Shown: one piece after another, positions 25,001-33,328 of the stretch
Layout of the letters: each line of letters begins with the position of its first letter
Numbering within the stretch: the first letter of the stretch is position 1
Assembly: GCF_013141725.1 (NCBI RefSeq)
Contig: NZ_WHNZ01000007.1
Location: 1 to 64,000, forward strand
DNA from: Paenibacillus planticolens
GTDB lineage: Bacteria > Bacillota > Bacilli > Paenibacillales > NBRC-103111
Reading direction: 5' to 3'
DNA: 64,000 bases
Notes under the pieces: generated by a model
What the model was told of the DNA's origin: nothing
Database searches by the model: none
Seen by the model: the letters and a program-made list of their open reading frames with translations, nothing else
Program-made: the position numbers and the translations under genes

Positions 25001-25885
25001 TTACGCTTGAGATGTAATTGGGTGCTTAAAGTGTGGCGGAAAATGATTTTCACCATTTATTTTTACAAACAAAACCTCACTACCTTGATAACTGTTACTC
25101 TCAGTGTTGATATTTGGATAATCAGGGGTGAAATGAAAAACTACTCTTTCAATCTCATTGCCTGCAATCTTCTTTAAAATATCTTGAATGTTAAATTCCT
25201 TACGACTGATAATATCGAAAATATCTATTTGATTATTTTCCTTTATATAGATAACAATAACATCCTCTTCTTCTAGATAATAAATGTCATCACTAAAGAC
25301 GTTCAAGCAATAGTACATAAAAATTCCTTGAGAATGATCAGTTCCAAATCGTTGAGAAATAGGGATTCTTTTCGATGAAAAATTATAAATAAAATCTAAC
25401 TCATCTGTTAGTTTTCCGTTTAGTCTTTTGACACCTTTATCTGCACATTGATTCGGTGTAATTTTCATGGAAAATATATTTTCTTCAACTGCATTAAACC
25501 CAAACTTAGGGTAAAAATCAAGAACAGCTTTATTCGCAAAGAGGTACATAAAATCGTACTTGTTCTCATATTCCTCTAGAACTTTATTCATTAAACTTGC
25601 AGATAATCCCCTTTTCCGATAATCAGGATGAGTCATTACAGTTCCAATTTGTATAGCTTTTTTCTTTTCATCATTCATTATAAAATCAAGAATATTTACC
25701 GAAACATTGGCAATAACTACATCACCATCGACATAAGAAAATGGGATATATCGTTGCTCGTCCCAAAATCCTTTTTGATACCAACTTTCAAACTTTAATC
25801 CAAAGGTTCTATCCGCTAGTTCAAAAAAACTCTTTCTAAGTGTTTCATTGTTTTTATAATCCGTAAAAAATTTGAGTTCCTCCAT
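25001..25885 (-). CDS. GNAT-family N-acetyltransferase (Eis-like)
   Basis: A 294-residue protein. The N-terminal GNAT domain (about 1-145) shows the CoA loop THPDYRKRGLSASLMNKV and ANKAVLDFYPKFGF. The C-terminal half resembles the second domain of Eis-like enhanced-survival acetyltransferases. The strongly AT-rich gene contrasts with the GC-richer dehalogenase operon nearby. GAGGGAGAGAG precedes the ATG. The 53 bases before it are repeated at 16936-16988. Substrate unknown. Confidence 0.8.
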   Translation of the reverse strand: MEELKFFTDYKNNETLRKSFFELADRTFGLKFESWYQKGFWDEQRYIPFSYVDGDVVIANVSVNILDFIMNDEKKKAIQIGTVMTHPDYRKRGLSASLMNKVLEEYENKYDFMYLFANKAVLDFYPKFGFNAVEENIFSMKITPNQCADKGVKRLNGKLTDELDFIYNFSSKRIPISQRFGTDHSQGIFMYYCLNVFSDDIYYLEEEDVIVIYIKENNQIDIFDIISRKEFNIQDILKKIAGNEIERVVFHFTPDYPNINTESNSYQGSEVLFVKINGENHFPPHFKHPITSQA

Positions 25886-25936
25886 TGAGCTCTCTCCCTC
25901 TTATTCTTTATCTAGATATTCTAGGAAGAAGCACTA
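25884..25936. repeat. 53-base leader shared with 16936-16988
   Basis: This stretch includes the ribosome site of the GNAT gene at 25001-25885. It matches 16936-16988 at 50 of 53 positions. Confidence 0.85.
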
Positions 25937-25977
25937 TTTCTCCCACCTTTCTAAAACGATGTTTACATGTTCTCTAC

Positions 25978-26502
25978 TCATTTAAAGTATTGGTCAATCA
26001 TTCTGTTGTCCTTTAAAATTATCGACTTAATGTTATCCTGATTGAGCAAATTCAAGATCATCGGTTTACTTTGTTTTTCGAATCTAGCATTCCATTCGAA
26101 CATCTTCATGAAAATCTTAAATGTTGGTTTGTAATTCGCTTTTTCGATCCCTAGTTTTTGCAAGAAATATCTCTTTGTAATCCTAAATATTCTTAGCACA
26201 TACGGGGTGTCTAGGAAAATAATTAAATTAGCATTCTGAAAGCTTTTGAAAACCCAAACATGGCTATGAGCACCTTCTACAATCCATCGGTCTGAACGGA
26301 TTATATTGTCTAAGTACTTATCTCTTTCTTCGTCAGATCTTCTAATATCTTCAGATCCATGCCTTATCCAAACTACATTATCTAATTCATAGTAAGGAAC
26401 ACTGTATTTCCGGGATAAATTTCTAGCAAGAGTTGTTTTTCCGCTACCCACTGAGCCAATAATATGTATTTTGTTCGGAATGACCTTGTTCAGACGGATC
26501 AC
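25978..26502 (-). CDS. Small P-loop ATPase (FlaR/adenylate kinase-like topology modulator family)
   Basis: A 174-residue protein with P-loop GSVGSGKTTLAR at about 15-26 and the segment YYELDNVVW typical of the 'DNA topology modulation protein FlaR'/adenylate-kinase-like family, then LIIFLDTPYVLRIFRITKRY. The name comes from an old genetic association, and the true reaction is unknown; phosphorylation of a small molecule or nucleotide is plausible. The start used is a GTG at 26502 with a weak ribosome site. It is AT-rich like the GNAT genes beside it. Confidence 0.8.
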   Translation of the reverse strand: MIRLNKVIPNKIHIIGSVGSGKTTLARNLSRKYSVPYYELDNVVWIRHGSEDIRRSDEERDKYLDNIIRSDRWIVEGAHSHVWVFKSFQNANLIIFLDTPYVLRIFRITKRYFLQKLGIEKANYKPTFKIFMKMFEWNARFEKQSKPMILNLLNQDNIKSIILKDNRMIDQYFK

Positions 26503-26606
26503 CGCTTTTTGTAAAAGATGTTATTCCTTATTTCTGTAAAACAGCTTCAATATCCTTCCACGTATTGATTAGCATGTCTGTTAGATAAAAAAGTGCAGCC
26601 GCTCTG

Positions 26607-26656
26607 TGAACTGTACCCCATTTTGTTAGTCACAAGTAACAATTGGGTGCAGTTCA
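26607..26656. repeat. 50-base imperfect inverted repeat
   Basis: TGAACTG, ACCC and TGTTA on the left pair in order with TAACA, GGGT and CAGTTCA on the right around an 8-base loop. It lies downstream of the dehalogenase gene. The arms resemble insertion-sequence ends with no transposase between them, or a terminator. Confidence 0.5.
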
Positions 26657-26660
26657 TCTT

Positions 26661-26701
26661 CTGCCGGCTGCCGTCATGTCGTGATTAAACTATCTTCACG
26701 C
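26661..26701. repeat. Dispersed repeat family, member C (3' part only)
   Basis: GCCGGCTGCCGT followed by a diverged GTGGCTGTATTAAGCTATC-like stretch matches the second half of the repeat at 50324-50404. Confidence 0.5.
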
Positions 26702-26789
26702 TAGCTTAATCAAAAACTGTTAATTTTTGAACTCATTTGGTGGAACAACACCTTTGACAATGACCACCCTAAATGCGTTATACATAGCT

Positions 26790-27668
26790 CTAAACTAAAC
26801 TTTTCAGCCATAAGGCAAGCGCTTCGCCAACTTCATCGGGTGCGTCTTCTTGGGGATAGTGGCGGCCTGGCACAGTAACTTCGGACTGCGACGGCCATGT
26901 TCGGCAGAAATCGATATGGGATTGCGGTAATAAGCCGGGGTCGCATTGAATGAATAGTTTGGGAACAGCGCTTTGTGCCAGCCATTCACCATACTCGGTG
27001 ACAATCTCCGTTACATCAGCAGGATCTCCGTCGAACGGAAGTTGGCGTGCCCAACTGAGCATAGGACGTCGGCTCTCGCCCGGCTCCTGGAATGGTTTGC
27101 GGTACTGTGCCATCTCTTCATCCGTCAGCGTGCGTAATATGTTGACCGGTAAGTTGAATTCGATGAACGTATTTTGCTCTAGTACCATTCGCTCCCCTTC
27201 CGCCGTCCGTAGCGTCTGGAAGATTTTGCGTCCATTCTCCGGAATTTCACTCCAACTGCGCGATTTAATAATCGCCTCCATGTAAGCGATGCCTTTGACC
27301 GCGTCGGGATGGCGCTTGCTCCAATCGAAGCCCAGTGCTGATCCCCAATCGTGCACCACGAAAGTTACACTCTCGCCCACGCAAAGTTGATCAAGCAGCT
27401 CGTCAAGATAGCGGCGGTGCTCAGAAAAGGTGTACGCGTGAGGCCCGCTGTCCGGAAGCTTTGAGGAATCGCCCATGCCAATGAGATCAGGCGCTATGCA
27501 ACGGCCAAAGTTCTGGGCATAAGGAATGATGTTACGCCAGAGATAGGAAGATGCCGGATTGCCGTGCAGGAAGACGATCGGGTCGCCGCTCCCTGCTTCC
27601 ACATAAGCCATGTCTTGGCCTAATACTTGAATTCGCTTTTTCTCGTAAGGGAATGCCTCGTTAATCAT
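26790..27668 (-). CDS. Haloalkane dehalogenase (HLD-II type)
   Basis: A 292-residue alpha/beta hydrolase with every catalytic element of class II haloalkane dehalogenases such as LinB and DhaA: halide-binding N37 in HGNP, nucleophile D107 and halide-binding W108 in HDWG, catalytic acid E131 in YMEAI and base H270 in RHYPQEDAPDE. Residue numbers nearly coincide with those of LinB, and the cap domain is recognisably similar (ARQLPFDGDPADV, FCRTWPSQSEVTV). The enzyme replaces a halogen by hydroxyl with water, in the cytosol. It lies 66 bases after a MarR regulator on the same strand. The native substrate is unknown. Confidence 0.9.
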   Translation of the reverse strand: MINEAFPYEKKRIQVLGQDMAYVEAGSGDPIVFLHGNPASSYLWRNIIPYAQNFGRCIAPDLIGMGDSSKLPDSGPHAYTFSEHRRYLDELLDQLCVGESVTFVVHDWGSALGFDWSKRHPDAVKGIAYMEAIIKSRSWSEIPENGRKIFQTLRTAEGERMVLEQNTFIEFNLPVNILRTLTDEEMAQYRKPFQEPGESRRPMLSWARQLPFDGDPADVTEIVTEYGEWLAQSAVPKLFIQCDPGLLPQSHIDFCRTWPSQSEVTVPGRHYPQEDAPDEVGEALALWLKSLV

Positions 27669-27734
27669 TTTTCATCTCTCCCTTCAATAGTCAATAGCTC
27701 TTCCGTCAAGTCTACTCCCCTGTACCCATCGATT

Positions 27735-28196
27735 CTACCTCTCCTCCTGCTCGGTCAGATTGCGTAGCACGATATTCAGCAAGTTTATGAACAAGTCATA
27801 CTCCTCATCGGTGATACCTTTCCGGGTTTTGTTCTTCACGCGTGCAAGTGCTTCCTGCACTTTAGGCACCACCTCACGTCCTGAGTCCGTCAAATAAAGC
27901 AAATGATAACGATTGTCGGCGGGATCGGTTTCCCTCCGCACGTAACCTTCTTCTTCCAGCTTGGTAATCGCCTTGGCGGTAGTCGTTTTGTCAATGAACA
28001 GCTTTTCGTTTAACGCCTTCTGAGTGATCGGCTGCTGAAATGCAATCGCCATCAGAAAAATATACTGTCCACTCCCGATTCGATATGGCGCCAACTCGGA
28101 TGAGATCAATACCTGCATGTGCCGGTAGATGGCTGAAATGTATTGACCGTGCGATTCCTCTGCGCCCTTGTCATTCTGCTTCCAAAGCTCGCTCAT
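27735..28196 (-). CDS. MarR-family transcriptional regulator
   Basis: A 153-residue MarR protein with the winged helix (ITQKALNEKLFIDKTTTAKA, then wing ETDPADNRYHLLYLT) and helices for dimerisation at each end. GAGGGATCAT precedes the ATG. It is the first gene of a two-gene operon with the haloalkane dehalogenase and may sense the halogenated compound or a related lipophile. MarR repressors usually control their own operon; no palindrome was firmly placed in the 194-base upstream gap. Confidence 0.9.
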   Translation of the reverse strand: MSELWKQNDKGAEESHGQYISAIYRHMQVLISSELAPYRIGSGQYIFLMAIAFQQPITQKALNEKLFIDKTTTAKAITKLEEEGYVRRETDPADNRYHLLYLTDSGREVVPKVQEALARVKNKTRKGITDEEYDLFINLLNIVLRNLTEQEER

Positions 28197-28350
28197 ATGA
28201 TCCCTCTTCCTAATAGGATGTTATTGCAACTAATTTCAGTTTACAATGAATAGGGAGGTATTGCAACTAATTTTTGTGAAAATTACCCAGTCAACCAATA
28301 AATAGGCTGACGTCCCTCCACAGCCGGTAAGCAATCCCCTGACGGTTGAA

Positions 28351-28379
28351 GCGTCTGAGAGCAGAACTCGCTCTCAGAG
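28351..28379. terminator. GAGAGC hairpin after the second sensor kinase gene
   Basis: CTGAGAGC pairs with GCTCTCAG around a 7-base loop, 12 bases after the kinase stop at 28391. It lacks a clear T-run, so termination is likely only by position. Confidence 0.4.
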
Positions 28380-28390
28380 GTAAACTCTCA

Positions 28391-29431
28391 TCAACTTACT
28401 CGTGGAATTTCTATGAAAAATATAAAATGTCCCTCATGATGTTCTAAACCCATCCGCCCTCCATGCAGCTCTACGATGTTTTTAGCTATCGACAGCCCAA
28501 GCCCAGAGCCTTGCGGGACCTGATAATCCTGTCGCGAGGGTTCAGCTTTATAGAACCGTTCAAACAATAACTGCTCTTGCTCCTTCGTGATCGGCTTTCC
28601 TTGGTTTTCAACTGCGATGTAAATATGATCTTCCCGTTCAGAAAGAAGAACAGTGATTTCACCAGGTTTGTAAGAAAACTTCAACGCATTCATCAGCAAA
28701 TTATCGATTGTCCGAACGAACTTCTCCACATCCACGGTTCCATAAACTTGTTTCAATTCCCACACTTTTTCGACCGTAAGTTCATACTCCTTCGCGATCG
28801 GTTCGAATTCTATGATGATTTGTTCCAATAAGCCGACTATATCAATCGTTTGAAATGATAATCGCGCAGCGCCGCTCGTCAGATGAGTATATTCAAACAA
28901 ATCGTCAATAAGCTTTTTCAATTGCTGTGTTTTGTTCAGTGCGTTGTTAATATAACGTTTATGCTCGTCAAGATTTTGGTAATCGTCCGTATTCAACAAA
29001 TTCAAATATCCAATCATACTTGTCAAAGGCGTACGCAAATCATGGGAAACATTTGTGATAAGCTCCATTTTCGAACTTTCGATTTGGCGTTCTCTTTGCA
29101 TCATGCTTTGAAGCTGGTCAGCCATATAATTAATATTTCGCGCAACATCTCCCAACTCATCCTGCCTTAACAAAGGAACTCGACAATCCAAATTTCCATT
29201 AGCTATAGACATAAGTCCGTCGGTCAACGTTCTTAAATAGCGAACAATAGGACGGGTAAACATGAAAAAGAAAAACACAAATGCAATGATAAGAAGCAAT
29301 AAACCTGTTTTAGTACCTACAAGAATCGCTACAAAATTGTCGAGAGCAATTGAAATAAACACTGCAAGGAAAAAGCTTAGAACAGCTAAGAAAAATAATT
29401 TAGCCCGAATGTTTTTGTTCCAGTTCAGCAT
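28391..29431 (-). CDS. VanS-like sensor histidine kinase (second pair)
   Basis: A 347-residue kinase using the ATG at 29429-29431. Two membrane helices (about 11-30 and 36-58) are almost adjacent, leaving hardly any extracellular loop, so it probably senses within the membrane or through a partner. A HAMP linker, H box SHDLRTPLTS near 127, N box (DNLLMNALKFS) and G box (GSGLGLSI) follow. The H-box region closely resembles the kinase at 4476-5564, making the two systems paralogues. It lies 13 bases after its response regulator and ends the methyltransferase/DedA operon. Confidence 0.9.
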   Translation of the reverse strand: MLNWNKNIRAKLFFLAVLSFFLAVFISIALDNFVAILVGTKTGLLLLIIAFVFFFFMFTRPIVRYLRTLTDGLMSIANGNLDCRVPLLRQDELGDVARNINYMADQLQSMMQRERQIESSKMELITNVSHDLRTPLTSMIGYLNLLNTDDYQNLDEHKRYINNALNKTQQLKKLIDDLFEYTHLTSGAARLSFQTIDIVGLLEQIIIEFEPIAKEYELTVEKVWELKQVYGTVDVEKFVRTIDNLLMNALKFSYKPGEITVLLSEREDHIYIAVENQGKPITKEQEQLLFERFYKAEPSRQDYQVPQGSGLGLSIAKNIVELHGGRMGLEHHEGHFIFFIEIPRVS

Positions 29432-29444
29432 TGAAATGAAGTCT

Positions 29445-30140
29445 CTAATCAACTTTGTACCCCACTCCCCAAACGGTTTTGACGTATTGAGGTTCACGCG
29501 GATTGTTTTCAATTTTCTCACGGATATTCCGTATATGAACCATCACCGTATTATCAGATAAAAATTTGTCCTCTTTCCAAACACTTTGATAAATTTTTTC
29601 TATATTAAAGACTTGCCCTCGATGGCTTGCTAAGAGCTCAAGAATGGAAAACTCAAGTGGAGTAAGATATATTTCTTTCCCACGTACAGAAACGTGATGT
29701 CGACTTATGTCTATGATTAAATTATCCAATTCGAGAATCGCATTGTCAGAAGCTTTACTGCCATTTGCCCCCGTCAATGACTGCCTGCGGAGATGTGCTT
29801 TAACTCGTGCAATCAGCTCTAACGGATTGAATGGTTTGGCCACATAATCGTCTGCTCCTGTTGTCAAACCCGTTATTTTATCAATATCTTCCCCTTTCGC
29901 AGATAGCATAATGATCGGAGCGCTCGTTATTTCTCTCATTTTAAAACAAGCTTTTATCCCGTCCATCCGTGGCATCATCACATCCAAAATAATGAGATTC
30001 ACGGTTTCGCGTCGAAGCAACTCCAATGCCTCCACTCCGTTCTCAGCCTCAAAAACAGAATAACCTTCGTTTTGCAAATAAATGCGGATGACATCCCGAA
30101 TTTCAAGATCATCGTCGGCCACTAGCACGGTCTGTTTCAT
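29445..30140 (-). CDS. OmpR/VanR-type response regulator (second pair)
   Basis: A 231-residue regulator: acidic residues D9-D11, phospho-acceptor D53 in LDVMMPRMDG, Lys in VAKPFNP, and an OmpR winged helix (LTPLEFSILELL, DNTVMVHIRNIREK). AAGGAGGAAACG before the ATG fixes the start, which overlaps the end of the DedA gene by 32 bases, so the two are coupled. It is a paralogue of the regulator at 5599-6291. Its targets are unknown; an envelope stress role is suggested by the operon. Confidence 0.92.
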   Translation of the reverse strand: MKQTVLVADDDLEIRDVIRIYLQNEGYSVFEAENGVEALELLRRETVNLIILDVMMPRMDGIKACFKMREITSAPIIMLSAKGEDIDKITGLTTGADDYVAKPFNPLELIARVKAHLRRQSLTGANGSKASDNAILELDNLIIDISRHHVSVRGKEIYLTPLEFSILELLASHRGQVFNIEKIYQSVWKEDKFLSDNTVMVHIRNIREKIENNPREPQYVKTVWGVGYKVD

Positions 30141-30723
30141 TTCGTTTCCTCCTTAAAAACACTTTAATCAAAATAAGTGCAAGCGGCAGCCATAAGAATT
30201 GGAGCCCGTATGAATAAATGAGCATGCCGATTCTCTGTGCATGATCACCCACGAGATGACCTATAGTAAAGAATAATAACGTCCACACGAACCCTGCTGT
30301 ATAAGAGTAAATGGCGTATCGTCGAAATGACATCTGATTAAGGCCTGCCATATAAGGCATGACATGGCGTATGATTGGAAAAAAATAACTAATGCTTAAA
30401 GCAAAGTTACCATATTTTTGCATCAATTTCTCAGAAAAATTAAAATACTTATCCATTCCTTTCTTTCGCCGCAAACGGTCTAGTATATATAAGCCGAAAA
30501 TGCGGCCTAATACATAGCCTACAGACAATCCTGAAACTACGCCTAAATACGTTAAAATAAATGCAGGTATTGGATGAAGCATCCCGTTTGCCGTCATTGC
30601 CCCTCCTATCATTACCACGACCTCATCCGGAATGGGCATTCCGACGATACCCAGCCATAAAGCAACAAAAAGCGCAACATAGCCATATTGCTGAATGAGC
30701 GAAACTAAATTATCATAGCTCAT
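30109..30723 (-). CDS. DedA-family membrane protein
   Basis: A 204-residue polytopic protein with the DedA/SNARE-assoc pattern: GIVGMPIPDEVVVMIGGAM near the N-terminus and the basic motif FPIIRHVMPYMAGLNQMSFRRY in the middle. DedA proteins move lipids such as undecaprenyl phosphate or phosphatidylethanolamine across the membrane. The ATG at 30721-30723 is used, with GGAGG before it, although the frame is open further upstream through the end of the methyltransferase gene, which it overlaps by 11 bases. The genetic coupling to a lipid methyltransferase-like enzyme supports a lipid role. Confidence 0.9.
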   Translation of the reverse strand: MSYDNLVSLIQQYGYVALFVALWLGIVGMPIPDEVVVMIGGAMTANGMLHPIPAFILTYLGVVSGLSVGYVLGRIFGLYILDRLRRKKGMDKYFNFSEKLMQKYGNFALSISYFFPIIRHVMPYMAGLNQMSFRRYAIYSYTAGFVWTLLFFTIGHLVGDHAQRIGMLIYSYGLQFLWLPLALILIKVFLRRKRNETDRASGRR

Positions 30724-31312
30724 AGTTACAAGCCTCCACAAACTGCTCTTGACTTTTACGACACACGTATACAAAAGCAGGTGGAAAATTAAAAGGAACA
30801 AAATGAATATGTTCAATTTCAAATTGACTGCTGAACTGTTTTCTCATTTGTTGAGAATATTGGAATGCAATAAATAATCCACCTGGTTTGAGTGACCCTG
30901 CAATTTGGTTCATAAGCTGCTTGCGCAAGGATTGCGGAAAATTAAAGAAAGGTAGTCCGCTTAGAATGCAATCCAACTGGGCAATCCCCTCTTTCTGTAA
31001 TATTGACTGCAGGTTGCAAGCGTCTTCGTAACAGGTATAATCCTGAAACTTGCTCGCTAACTGCTCGCGTAAAAAACGATCCTTCTCGAATAACACAACT
31101 TTTGTTGATGAATCAATCCTCTTCTTCATGAACCTGGTGATAGCCCCAGTGCCTGCCCCCAATTCAGCAGCATACTCTACTTCGTGCCAAGGGACTGCTC
31201 CAATCATTTTTTCGGCCAAAAATACAGAGCTTGGCGTCACACTGCCTGTTTGTTTCGGCGCTCTTGCAAACTTGTATAAGAACAACAACTTTTCTTCGAT
31301 GGATCTCATCAT
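30713..31312 (-). CDS. SAM-dependent methyltransferase, phospholipid N-methyltransferase-like
   Basis: A 199-residue class I methyltransferase with SAM-binding motif I AAELGAGTGAITRFM near 49-63 and the post-II strand VLFEKDRFLREQL. The short motif SGLPFFNFP replaces the NPPY-like catalytic element and is typical of the COG3963/PmtA-like group named phospholipid N-methyltransferases, also related to rRNA adenine dimethylases. It is the first gene of an operon with DedA and a VanRS-like pair. Methylation of a membrane lipid head group is the best guess; this is inference from family and context. Confidence 0.8.
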   Translation of the reverse strand: MMRSIEEKLLFLYKFARAPKQTGSVTPSSVFLAEKMIGAVPWHEVEYAAELGAGTGAITRFMKKRIDSSTKVVLFEKDRFLREQLASKFQDYTCYEDACNLQSILQKEGIAQLDCILSGLPFFNFPQSLRKQLMNQIAGSLKPGGLFIAFQYSQQMRKQFSSQFEIEHIHFVPFNFPPAFVYVCRKSQEQFVEACNYEL

Positions 31313-31410
31313 TGCAGGTTACTCATCCTTCCTCGGTTTGATGCCTTAATCTTAACTGTTCATTCTTTAGAGCGAGTGAAGGAATTTCTTAAGGTTTTCT
31401 GAATTTCCAC

Positions 31411-31448
31411 AAAAAAGAGAACAGCCCGCCCCTGGCAGTCTGCTCTCT
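31411..31448 (-). terminator. Terminator of the SH3-repeat protein gene
   Basis: AGAGAGCAG pairs with CTGTTCTCT (one G-U pair), followed by six T residues on the reverse strand, 70 bases past the stop at 31517. Confidence 0.75.
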
Positions 31449-31516
31449 GGTTATTATTATCAATGCTCTTTAGTTGATGTAATTTTGCCGTCAACCGCCT
31501 CGCGTATTGATCCGCA

Positions 31517-33199
31517 TTATGGCCCACTCCACTCATGCCCGGCCATAATTCCGAAAACAACCGGATCGCCGATCATCTTTTGAATGTCTTCCTCATCTAT
31601 GATCTTTGTCTCTTTCGCTCCCCCCATCTCCAAATGGATGGAAGTCGGTACAATCCGCATGGCATACTCGCCAGGGACAGCAGGTATCCCGCCAGTGTCC
31701 TGTTGATCCCATTCAATAAAAATCGATTGCGAGCTCATGCTTTCTGGAAACGCCGCTGAAAGTGGCGGCAGCTTTCTTTTCCATACAAGTTCATTCTTCT
31801 CCAGATGTTTCAATGCTTCTCCCGGTCCCCCCCCAAGTTTAAAGATTTCTATTTCAAACTCAGTCGGTGAAACGGTTAACGTTTGAGCCGATATGTTTCG
31901 TACTTGAAGTGTAAATGGAATGCTCTCATCTTGGTAAAAGCTATGCCTCTGCGAATATTTCGTCAGAGTGATTTCAAGAGGAGCTTTTTGTGGATCTCTA
32001 GCCGCCTCGCCTTGCTGCGACTGATACAATCTCCAACTTCCTACCAATGACCTGTCGGTGGCGTTTCGAGGCTTCGGAACCCACAGGTCTCCGTCAGAAC
32101 CGCGGAATAAGTACCAGTCCAGAATGTCATCACCAGACCATTTAGCTATACTTTGCACCTCCTGCGGAGCATAGTAACCTTTTGGATGAACGACAGCTTC
32201 AGGGCTTGGATAGTTATAGGCGGCCGTTTCCTCGTTAAAATGCATTATTTCGCTAGAAGCTGCCGTTCCGAGAGGGCGCTTATGAAGTGACCAACTCGGA
32301 TTGACCCAAACATTTTTCGCAGTGCCGGTCTTAATCTGAAACCAATCCCCCCAGCGAGCCCATGCCTCCAACTTGCTCCCCGCTTCGAACCATATCAATT
32401 GATCGTCCAATTCTGGTGCAGTTGTACCATAGCCTCCTGTAGGTAGTACAATGAACTCATGTACAGGCTTGACGCCGGCTTTTTCGCCTTTCGGCTGCAC
32501 CCATAGAGGTCCTTGATCCGTTTGAATCTTATACCAAACGATTTCCCTGAAGCGGTACCCCTCTATTCCTGTGTCCCACTGGGCAAGAACATGAACGGTT
32601 TGCGGAGCGAGAGTCATTGGCGCTTTTGTAAGGTAAGGAATTTCATACAATTGTTCATCGCGGGTGAGAAGCATATCGAAATCAGCGGATTCCTCTCGGA
32701 TTTCCTCTTGCAGCAAAGGAGAATAGAGCCACCACACCTTCCCGTCTTCCGTGTTGAATCGATACCATCTGTCATAGTGCCCGGTAATGTGCACCGCTTG
32801 TGGGGGAAGCGTCATGAGTTCCTGTTCCATGGAATATGGCGAATCATAAATCCTCTCAACGTTCAAAGTGTGCGCATTGTAGTCCATGGAATCGATTTTT
32901 CCGAGTACGACCACACCATCTTTTCTAGGCATCCATTGCTCGCCCAGCCAGGTTTCTACTTTGTACCAAACGACCTTGCCGTCACCTACCGTTTCCTTGA
33001 CTTTAAGTGTTTGAAAACTACTTACAGCACCCGTGGGTGTTTCTTCTGACATCTGGGCATAAAATGGAGCATCCTTCACGGTGGTAATGACCTGCGTTTC
33101 TGGCAGATCAGTCGAAGCCGCTGCCGAGGCAGTTGAAAAGGTGAAACCCACTGCGACCCATGCACATCCTGCTAAGCTAACTATCCATTTTCTATTCAT
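31517..33199 (-). CDS. Secreted protein with about five SH3-like repeats and a BsuPI-like domain
   Basis: A 560-residue secreted protein. The ATG at 33197-33199 has GGAAGGAG before it and begins a signal peptide ending near ASAAAS (about residue 28). Five repeats of 60-70 residues follow, each with a Trp-rich end (VVWYKVETWLGEQWMP, WYRFNTEDGKVWWLYSP, IVWYKIQTDQGPLWVQP, WFQIKTGTAKNVWVNP, WYLFRGSDGDLWVPK), as in GW/SH3b cell-wall modules. The last 150 residues (PFTLQVRNISAQTLTV, ELVWKRKLPPLSAAFP, PGEYAMRI) resemble the BsuPI intracellular protease inhibitor fold. A wall-attached role is likely. It overlaps by 8 bases a 35-codon gene fragment upstream. Confidence 0.7.
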   Translation of the reverse strand: MNRKWIVSLAGCAWVAVGFTFSTASAAASTDLPETQVITTVKDAPFYAQMSEETPTGAVSSFQTLKVKETVGDGKVVWYKVETWLGEQWMPRKDGVVVLGKIDSMDYNAHTLNVERIYDSPYSMEQELMTLPPQAVHITGHYDRWYRFNTEDGKVWWLYSPLLQEEIREESADFDMLLTRDEQLYEIPYLTKAPMTLAPQTVHVLAQWDTGIEGYRFREIVWYKIQTDQGPLWVQPKGEKAGVKPVHEFIVLPTGGYGTTAPELDDQLIWFEAGSKLEAWARWGDWFQIKTGTAKNVWVNPSWSLHKRPLGTAASSEIMHFNEETAAYNYPSPEAVVHPKGYYAPQEVQSIAKWSGDDILDWYLFRGSDGDLWVPKPRNATDRSLVGSWRLYQSQQGEAARDPQKAPLEITLTKYSQRHSFYQDESIPFTLQVRNISAQTLTVSPTEFEIEIFKLGGGPGEALKHLEKNELVWKRKLPPLSAAFPESMSSQSIFIEWDQQDTGGIPAVPGEYAMRIVPTSIHLEMGGAKETKIIDEEDIQKMIGDPVVFGIMAGHEWSGP

Positions 33200-33299
33200 C
33201 CGTATACTCCTTCCAACTTCCGTTCTGACGGTTCTTCCTTCGCGCTTCATAAATTTTGGATTGATTATCAAATTTACGGATGAGTTTCTCTTTGTCCAT
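33192..33299 (-). pseudogene. 35-codon N-terminal fragment of a probable SAM methyltransferase
   Basis: An ATG at 33297-33299 with a strong GAAGGAGGGG ribosome site starts a 35-residue frame (MDKEKLIRKFDNQSKIYEAR, then a basic tail). This closely resembles the first residues of Paenibacillus class I SAM methyltransferases, but the frame ends at TAG (33192-33194), overlapping the next gene start by 8 bases. The remainder of the methyltransferase is absent. It may now serve only as a translated leader coupled to the secreted protein gene. Confidence 0.45.
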
Positions 33300-33328
33300 A
33301 GTCCCCTCCTTCAATAACCGACGTGTAA

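Noticed and set aside
26607..26656. Intact insertion sequence at the inverted repeat
   Set aside because: Only 8 bases separate the arms and no transposase is present. At most it is a scar or a hairpin terminator.
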